Assembly (NCBI GenBank): GCA_964468805.1
Contig: CAYXWM010000043.1
Location: 1 to 26,683, forward strand
Direction: 5' to 3'
From: CAYXWM01 sp964468805
GTDB lineage: Bacteria > Bacillota > Clostridia > Lachnospirales > WRBF01
Length of the DNA stretch: 26,683 nucleotides
How positions within the stretch are numbered: the first letter of the stretch is position 1; each line of letters opens with the position of its first letter. The position numbers and the translations under genes were made by a program. The notes under the pieces are model-generated. The model made no database searches. It saw nothing but the letters and a program-made list of their open reading frames with translations, and was not told the origin of the DNA. This document shows positions 22,553 through 26,683 of the stretch, piece by piece.

Positions 22553-23623
22553 TTAGCCGAGTTTATTTTTAGTAAACTCATTAATTATTCTGCAAACTTC
22601 TGAAACGGAGTCCTTTATTTGGGAATCCTCCATAGCCTTAACATAGGATTGGCGATTTTCCCATAAATCCCATACCTCATTGAGCAGTGAGCCGGGTGTC
22701 ATATTTTCTTCCGGCAAAACCTTGCTGAAACCTTGTTTTTCAAAGGATTCCGCATTTAAAATTTGGTCGCCCCGGCTGGCTGAAAGGGGTAAGGGTATAA
22801 GCAGGTTGGGTTTTTTTAATGCCAAAAACTCCGAGATTGCGTTGGCACCTGCCCTTGATACTATTATATCCGTGGCTGCAAAAATATGAGGCAATTCCTT
22901 GCTTACAAATTCAAATTGTTTGTAAGAAGGATGGTTTATGTTATTTAAATTTCCTTTACCAACTATATGGACAATATTAAATCTTTCCGTAAGTTTCTCA
23001 TAGGCTTTGCAAAGACATTCGTTAATGCGTTGCGCTCCCAAACTGCCGCCCATTACCAAAAGCACCGGTTTATCGCTTTTAAAACCGCAAATTTTCAAGC
23101 CCTTATCTTTGTTGCCGGCGAAAAGTTCGCTGCGAATGGGAGTACCGGTAAGGTAGCTTTTTTTCTTGGGTATGGCTTTGATTGTTTCGGGAAATGTTAC
23201 GCAAACTGCCGTTGCAAAAGGCAGGCTGATTTTATTTGCCAGACCGGGTGTAATATCCGATTCGTGGATTATAACGGGGATTCGTTTCCATCTTGCAGCC
23301 AAAACCACCGGAACGGTCACAAAACCGCCTTTTGAAAAAACAATATCCGGCTTTTCTTTTCTCAATACTGACAAAGCGTCTCCAAAACCCTTAACCACAC
23401 GCAAAGCATCGGTAAAATTCTTCAAATTAAAATAGCGGCGAAGCTTTCCCGCGGAAATGCCGTGGTAAGGAATGTTGCAGGCCTTGATTAAATCTTTTTC
23501 CATACCTTCTTTACTGCCTATATAAACAACATTGAAACCTTGTTTTTGTAACATGGGCAATAGGGCTATATTGGGTATAACGTGCCCTGCCGTACCGCCG
23601 CCTGTCAATACTATCTTATTCAA
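22553..23623 (-). CDS. murG: UDP-GlcNAc--lipid I N-acetylglucosaminyltransferase MurG
   Basis: A 356-residue GT28 enzyme. Motifs: GGGTAGHVIPN (about 8-18, lipid-linked substrate site), SKGGFVTVPVVLAA near 95-108, HESDITPGLANK near 120, MGGSLGAQRINE near 191, and the UDP-GlcNAc site SRAGANAISEFLALKKPNLLIPLP near 256-279. It makes lipid II on the inner membrane face, the last cytoplasmic step of peptidoglycan synthesis. The start is TTG (23623) with GGGAG upstream; the N-terminus MNKIVLTGGGTAGH fits the family. murG usually lies in the dcw cluster; here it heads a metal-transporter operon. If this is an extra copy, another murG should exist elsewhere. Confidence 0.94.
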   Translation of the reverse strand: MNKIVLTGGGTAGHVIPNIALLPMLQKQGFNVVYIGSKEGMEKDLIKACNIPYHGISAGKLRRYFNLKNFTDALRVVKGFGDALSVLRKEKPDIVFSKGGFVTVPVVLAARWKRIPVIIHESDITPGLANKISLPFATAVCVTFPETIKAIPKKKSYLTGTPIRSELFAGNKDKGLKICGFKSDKPVLLVMGGSLGAQRINECLCKAYEKLTERFNIVHIVGKGNLNNINHPSYKQFEFVSKELPHIFAATDIIVSRAGANAISEFLALKKPNLLIPLPLSASRGDQILNAESFEKQGFSKVLPEENMTPGSLLNEVWDLWENRQSYVKAMEDSQIKDSVSEVCRIINEFTKNKLG

Positions 23624-23779
23624 AAGCTCAACTCCCGTAAATTATGTCGTAAGTCAAATAAGAAAAGGTATTCTTATTAATTCTATTTTTACAATTGCAT
23701 ATTATTCATAAAGTAAAAATCGGATGCTTAAAAATTCCGATTTAAATGCAATAGGTTTATTACTTGTTAATGGTTTTTG

Positions 23780-23812
23780 TTTACAAAAGGACTGTAATGT
23801 GTTAATTATAAT
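23780..23812 (+). promoter_or_regulatory. Possible promoter of the SprA-type gene
   Basis: TTTACA (23780-23785) is followed after 17 bases by TAATTA (23803-23808). A perfect TATAAT at 23807-23812 is spaced 21 bases. The exact -10 is therefore unclear. Confidence 0.4.
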
Positions 23813-23858
23813 ATTACGATAATATAATTACAACTATATTCTTCCGGGAGTTGATTTT

Positions 23859-24335
23859 ATGAGGATAGAGGGTTTTCAAAACAATTATCAAACACTTAAC
23901 GACCCTATAAATATTCTAAATACCGACCCAAACGTAGACAGAAACGTTAAAAACGAAAATGTGTCCGGTGAAAAGAACAAAAAATTAAACGAAGTCAAAG
24001 AGTGCGAAACTTGCAAAAATCGCCGTTATCAGGACGTTTCCGACGACCCGGGCGTTTCTTTCAAGTCACCCACCAAAGTCAATCCTTCTACTGCCGCGTC
24101 AGCGGTTATGTCCCATGAACGCGAGCATTATTCCAGAGAAACCTCAAAGGCAGCTCAAGAGGATAAAGACGTTCTTTCCGCAAGCATTCGTATTTTTACG
24201 GCAATCTGCCCGGAATGCGGAAAGACCTACGTTTCAGGTGGAGAAACCCGCACAGTTACGGCAACCAAGAAAGATAAAGAAGAAAATAAAAATTCTAAAA
24301 ATTCCTTTGAAAAGGGATTTGATATAAAGATTTAA
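23859..24335 (+). CDS. Small SprA-related putative metalloprotease (HExxH)
   Basis: A 158-residue hydrophilic protein without signal peptide. The central part reads SAVMSHEREHYSRETSKAA: HEREH at 86-90 is an HExxH zinc-protease motif. A downstream GGET (127-130) could supply a third ligand. There are two CxxC pairs, CETC (49-52) and CPEC (117-120), that might bind a structural metal. The layout fits the SprA-related family (PF12118-like), whose biochemistry I do not know to be established. Both ends are Lys/Asn/Glu-rich and probably disordered. GGGAG precedes the ATG, and a strong terminator follows. Single-gene unit, divergent from murG. Protease activity is inferred from the motif only. Confidence 0.65.
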   Translation: MRIEGFQNNYQTLNDPINILNTDPNVDRNVKNENVSGEKNKKLNEVKECETCKNRRYQDVSDDPGVSFKSPTKVNPSTAASAVMSHEREHYSRETSKAAQEDKDVLSASIRIFTAICPECGKTYVSGGETRTVTATKKDKEENKNSKNSFEKGFDIKI

Positions 24336-24354
24336 TAAACAGGATAAAGCAAAC

Positions 24355-24394
24355 AAAAAACAGGTTCTCCGGTCAGTGCGGAACCTGTTTTTTT
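24355..24394 (+). terminator. Intrinsic terminator of the SprA-type gene
   Basis: AAAAAACAGGTTC (24355-24367) pairs with GAACCTGTTTTTT (24381-24393), with a 13-nt loop. A-tract before and T-tract after make it usable in both directions. Confidence 0.88.
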
Positions 24395-24456
24395 CAACGC
24401 AATAAAGTATAGCATTTTTTCTTTTCACCTATTATTAAAGTATAGAAATTCTAAAT

Positions 24457-25656
24457 TTACACCCTGTTTCCGAAATAAAACTTACTTAAATCATAAAGGC
24501 TTTGATATAGGGCGGAAAGTTTATGGAAGTACTCATCGTAATTGGATAAACCGGCTGACAAATGTCCTATGGTATCCAACAATAAGGTAGTTGCGTTGTA
24601 AATCTTATTTTGTTCTATATAAATTGATATAAGGGTAAGTGAATCGGTGACAAAGTCTTCGGAGTCATTGCCCAGCAGTTTCTTTTCCAATCTTATACAT
24701 TTTCTAAGGAGCTTTTCTGCGTTCGAATAATCCCCTTGGGCATAATATAGCATTGCCGCATCTCTCAAGCAAAAGGCATATTGAACATAGGATTCTCCGA
24801 AATTGGTTTTCATATGAGATAGGGTGAGTAATTTATATTCAAGGGCTTTTTCGGGTATCTCCATTTTTTTGCAGAGGTTGGAGATACGGTTTTCGCATGA
24901 AATTGTGTGTTGATGGGATTTTCCGACTACAGCCTTTAGCAAGGTATAAGCCTCTTCGTAAAAATGTAAGGCCAAATTATGGCTTTCGTTTTTTTCATAT
25001 ACTTGAGCCAGAAAATATACGGTTCTGAGCAATTCGTTAACGTCTATGGGAGTAATTTTACGCTGTTCATCCAAACCCAGAGTACAATTAAGAACGGCAC
25101 GTTTATAATCACCCATGGAATAATAAACATATGCAAGAGAAATGCATATATCAACATAGTCCATATGTGTTTTGGTTTTGGATTTATTCTTGGCAAGCTC
25201 CAGAGTTTCTATTGCATCCGCAAACATTCCCAATTCCGCGTAAGTATTTCCCATATTATAAAGAGAAAGCAAATGACCGGGTCCGTAAGGATTGGTTTTT
25301 TCGTATATTTCGGCTGACTTGGTTATAGCTTTTAAACCGGATTCATAATCTCCCATTTTATTGTAGGCACCTGCCAGATTATTTAATCTGTCGGCGTAGG
25401 CTTCGTTCTCTTTGAAGTGCTTATTAACAACACGAGAAGATTCTTCATAAAGCTCCGTTGCCCTGTGAAAGTTTCCTCTTTGTTCAAATGCTATTGCCAG
25501 ATTAAACAAATCATTTGCATAATCCATGGAAATATTATCTTGCCTTAATTGATAAAATCTCAATATTTCTTTGCTTAGGGTTACTGCCTTGTCGTATTGA
25601 TTTCTGTTACAATAATTGGCAAGCTTTTTTCGCACGGAATTAAAGTTGTTTTGCAT
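24457..25656 (-). CDS. Tetratricopeptide repeat protein
   Basis: A 399-residue all-helical protein with about eight TPR units and no membrane segment. TPR consensus positions are clear in repeats such as DLFNLAIAFEQRGNFHRATE, LNNLAGAYNKMGDYESG, LYNMGNTYAELGMFADAIE, LAYVYYSMGDYKRAV and DAAMLYYAQGDYSNAEKLL. Spacing is 42 residues in parts, as in TPR_10/TPR_12 (kinesin-light-chain-like) arrays. TPR arrays bind other proteins; no enzymatic domain is attached, so the partner is unknown. ATG 25656 is preferred because AGGGTGG lies 5 bases upstream; a GTG at 25665 would add three residues. It lies downstream of recA on the same strand, across a 217-nt gap with a strong hairpin. Confidence 0.82.
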   Translation of the reverse strand: MQNNFNSVRKKLANYCNRNQYDKAVTLSKEILRFYQLRQDNISMDYANDLFNLAIAFEQRGNFHRATELYEESSRVVNKHFKENEAYADRLNNLAGAYNKMGDYESGLKAITKSAEIYEKTNPYGPGHLLSLYNMGNTYAELGMFADAIETLELAKNKSKTKTHMDYVDICISLAYVYYSMGDYKRAVLNCTLGLDEQRKITPIDVNELLRTVYFLAQVYEKNESHNLALHFYEEAYTLLKAVVGKSHQHTISCENRISNLCKKMEIPEKALEYKLLTLSHMKTNFGESYVQYAFCLRDAAMLYYAQGDYSNAEKLLRKCIRLEKKLLGNDSEDFVTDSLTLISIYIEQNKIYNATTLLLDTIGHLSAGLSNYDEYFHKLSALYQSLYDLSKFYFGNRV

Positions 25657-25740
25657 CTTCACCACCCTATCTATTCTTACCCGTAACCGAAATACTAAAT
25701 AAAATTTAATGGGTATCTATGGGAAATTTCGTAATTCTAA

Positions 25741-25806
25741 AGCCTATCCCAACCGGGCGGTATAGCCGGTTAAGGTTAACCGACTGCCGGCAGTTTGGGA
25801 TAAGCT
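25741..25806 (-). other. Large hairpin between recA and the TPR gene
   Basis: AGCCTATCCCAA (25741-25752) pairs with TTGGGATAAGCT (25795-25806; G-U on the minus-strand RNA). Inside lie CGGTA/TGCCG and a perfect CGGTTAA/TTAACCG. No strong T-run follows on the minus strand, so it may be a weak recA terminator or a structured leader of the TPR gene. Confidence 0.45.
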
Positions 25807-25873
25807 GTTAATATAATATATTAATGTTATTGCGTTTTAGTACATAGGTTGAATAAAGCTTTGTTATTGAATA

Positions 25874-26683
25874 TTACTCTTCTTCAATAATTAAATCGTC
25901 CAAGTCGTCAAACTCGTCAAGAAGGGATAAATCGTCTGAGGTATTGGAAGCGGCGGCATCGGATGATGTTGCTGTACCGGTTTCCTCAACGGGGGTATCT
26001 TCCTTTGATTTTCCCTTACCTTTTTTGCCTTTTTCCTGCTTTTCGGGCTTTTCTTCTTCAACTTCCTCAAAGGTTTGGTTGGCTATGGTTTCCAAGTCCG
26101 GAAGGTTATAATGCTTGCGTATCATATTTTCCAAAAGGACGAGGAATTCTTTGTTTTCATGCAAATAGACCTTAGCGTTTTCCCTACCTTGACCCAGGCG
26201 TGTTCCTTCGTAGGAATACCAAGAGCCGCTCTTGTTGACTATATTCAAATCCACTGCCAAGTCAAGCACATCTCCGGTTCGGGAAATACCCTGACCGTAC
26301 ATAATGTCAAACTCGCATACTCTAAATGGCGGAGCAACTTTATTTTTCGCTATTTTGGCACGGGTACGATTACCTACAAATTCATCGTTAATTTTTATTG
26401 TCTCAATTCTTCTTATATCTATTCTTACGGAAGCATAAAATTTTAATGCACGACCGCCGGTTGTGGTTTCGTTACCGCCGCCGGCAAAAATATTTCCGAT
26501 TTTATCACGCAACTGGTTGATGAATATAACCGTACAACCGGTTTTGTTGGCTACTGCGGTTAATTTACGCAAGGCTTGAGACATCAATCGGGCTTGCAGA
26601 CCCATATGGGAATCGCCCATATCGCCTTCGATTTCCGCACGGGGCGTTAAAGCCGCAACAGAGTCTATAATTACTATTTCTAT
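25874..26683 (-). CDS. recA: Recombinase RecA, C-terminal part (start outside window)
   Basis: The frame is open through the right edge; about 269 C-terminal residues are present. Seen: Walker B region VIIDSVAALTPRAEIEGDMGD, VIFINQLRDKIG, the L2 DNA-binding loop ending NETTTGGRALKFYASVRIDIRR, and later GISRTGDVLDLAV, SWYSYEGTRLGQGRENAK. RecA forms ATP-dependent filaments on single-stranded DNA for recombination and SOS induction. Walker A and the start lie outside. L2 reads FAGGGNETTTGG instead of the usual FGNPETTTGG, two residues longer. The C-terminal tail is long and charged: a Lys/Glu stretch, a Ser/Ala/Thr stretch, and a final acidic run (DEFDDLDDLIIEEE), which in RecA generally tunes DNA access. 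Confidence 0.95.
   Translation of the reverse strand: MEIVIIDSVAALTPRAEIEGDMGDSHMGLQARLMSQALRKLTAVANKTGCTVIFINQLRDKIGNIFAGGGNETTTGGRALKFYASVRIDIRRIETIKINDEFVGNRTRAKIAKNKVAPPFRVCEFDIMYGQGISRTGDVLDLAVDLNIVNKSGSWYSYEGTRLGQGRENAKVYLHENKEFLVLLENMIRKHYNLPDLETIANQTFEEVEEEKPEKQEKGKKGKGKSKEDTPVEETGTATSSDAAASNTSDDLSLLDEFDDLDDLIIEEE

Noticed and set aside
23800..23840. Zur or Fur operator between murG and the SprA-type gene
   Set aside because: The AT-rich sequence has no convincing dyad matching known Firmicute Zur or Fur boxes.

Overview
The window is a chromosomal segment of a low-to-moderate GC Firmicute, most likely a spore-forming member of the Clostridia. The evidence is the gene content: ribosomal protein S1, SecG near RNase R, a CotJC-like manganese catalase, a SpoIID-like peptidoglycan-binding protein, a GerMN lipoprotein and a Gram-positive signal peptidase. 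Strong GGAGG-type ribosome binding sites, several TTG/GTG starts and many intrinsic terminators fit this. No species can be named from the sequence alone.

Layout. 1-4481 (+): the 3' part of rpsA, secG, a manganese catalase behind a structured leader, and rnr. 4614-6572 (-): a family 2 glycosyltransferase with a long helical-repeat C-terminus. 6573-7157 is a 585-nt gap with a good minus-strand promoter, a terminator-like hairpin and a structured leader. 7158-9203 (+): a peptidoglycan-binding protein with four binding modules. Then come a tRNA-Val(GAC), a zinc-dependent medium-chain dehydrogenase (-) and a CHASE4-GGDEF-EAL membrane protein (+). 13500-14933 is a compact, more AT-rich cassette bounded by two identical 23-nt palindromes. 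14959-17385 (-) holds signal peptidase I and a large proline-rich protein of unknown function. 17808-23623 (-) reads, in transcription order, murG, znuA-, znuC- and znuB-like genes, a GerMN lipoprotein and ksgA. 23859-24335 (+) is a small HExxH protein of SprA type. A TPR protein (-) and recA (-, cut by the window end) close the window.

The most interesting region is 13500-14933. It encodes a two-TM SLATT/DUF4231 protein, a ThsB-like (MTH538-type) TIR-domain protein and, between them on the opposite strand, a small protein of a family common in phages. SLATT proteins are predicted membrane effectors of nucleotide-signal immunity and ThsB-type TIR proteins make NAD-derived signals, so this looks like a minimal Thoeris-like anti-phage module with an alternative membrane effector. 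That function is inferred, not shown.

A second notable feature is a family of about 91-96 bp imperfect palindromes present three times (2340-2435, 13395-13490, 17535-17625). It looks like a MITE-like or other palindromic intergenic element. One copy ends five bases before the ribosome binding site of an rnr gene that appears to lack its usual N-terminal helical region.
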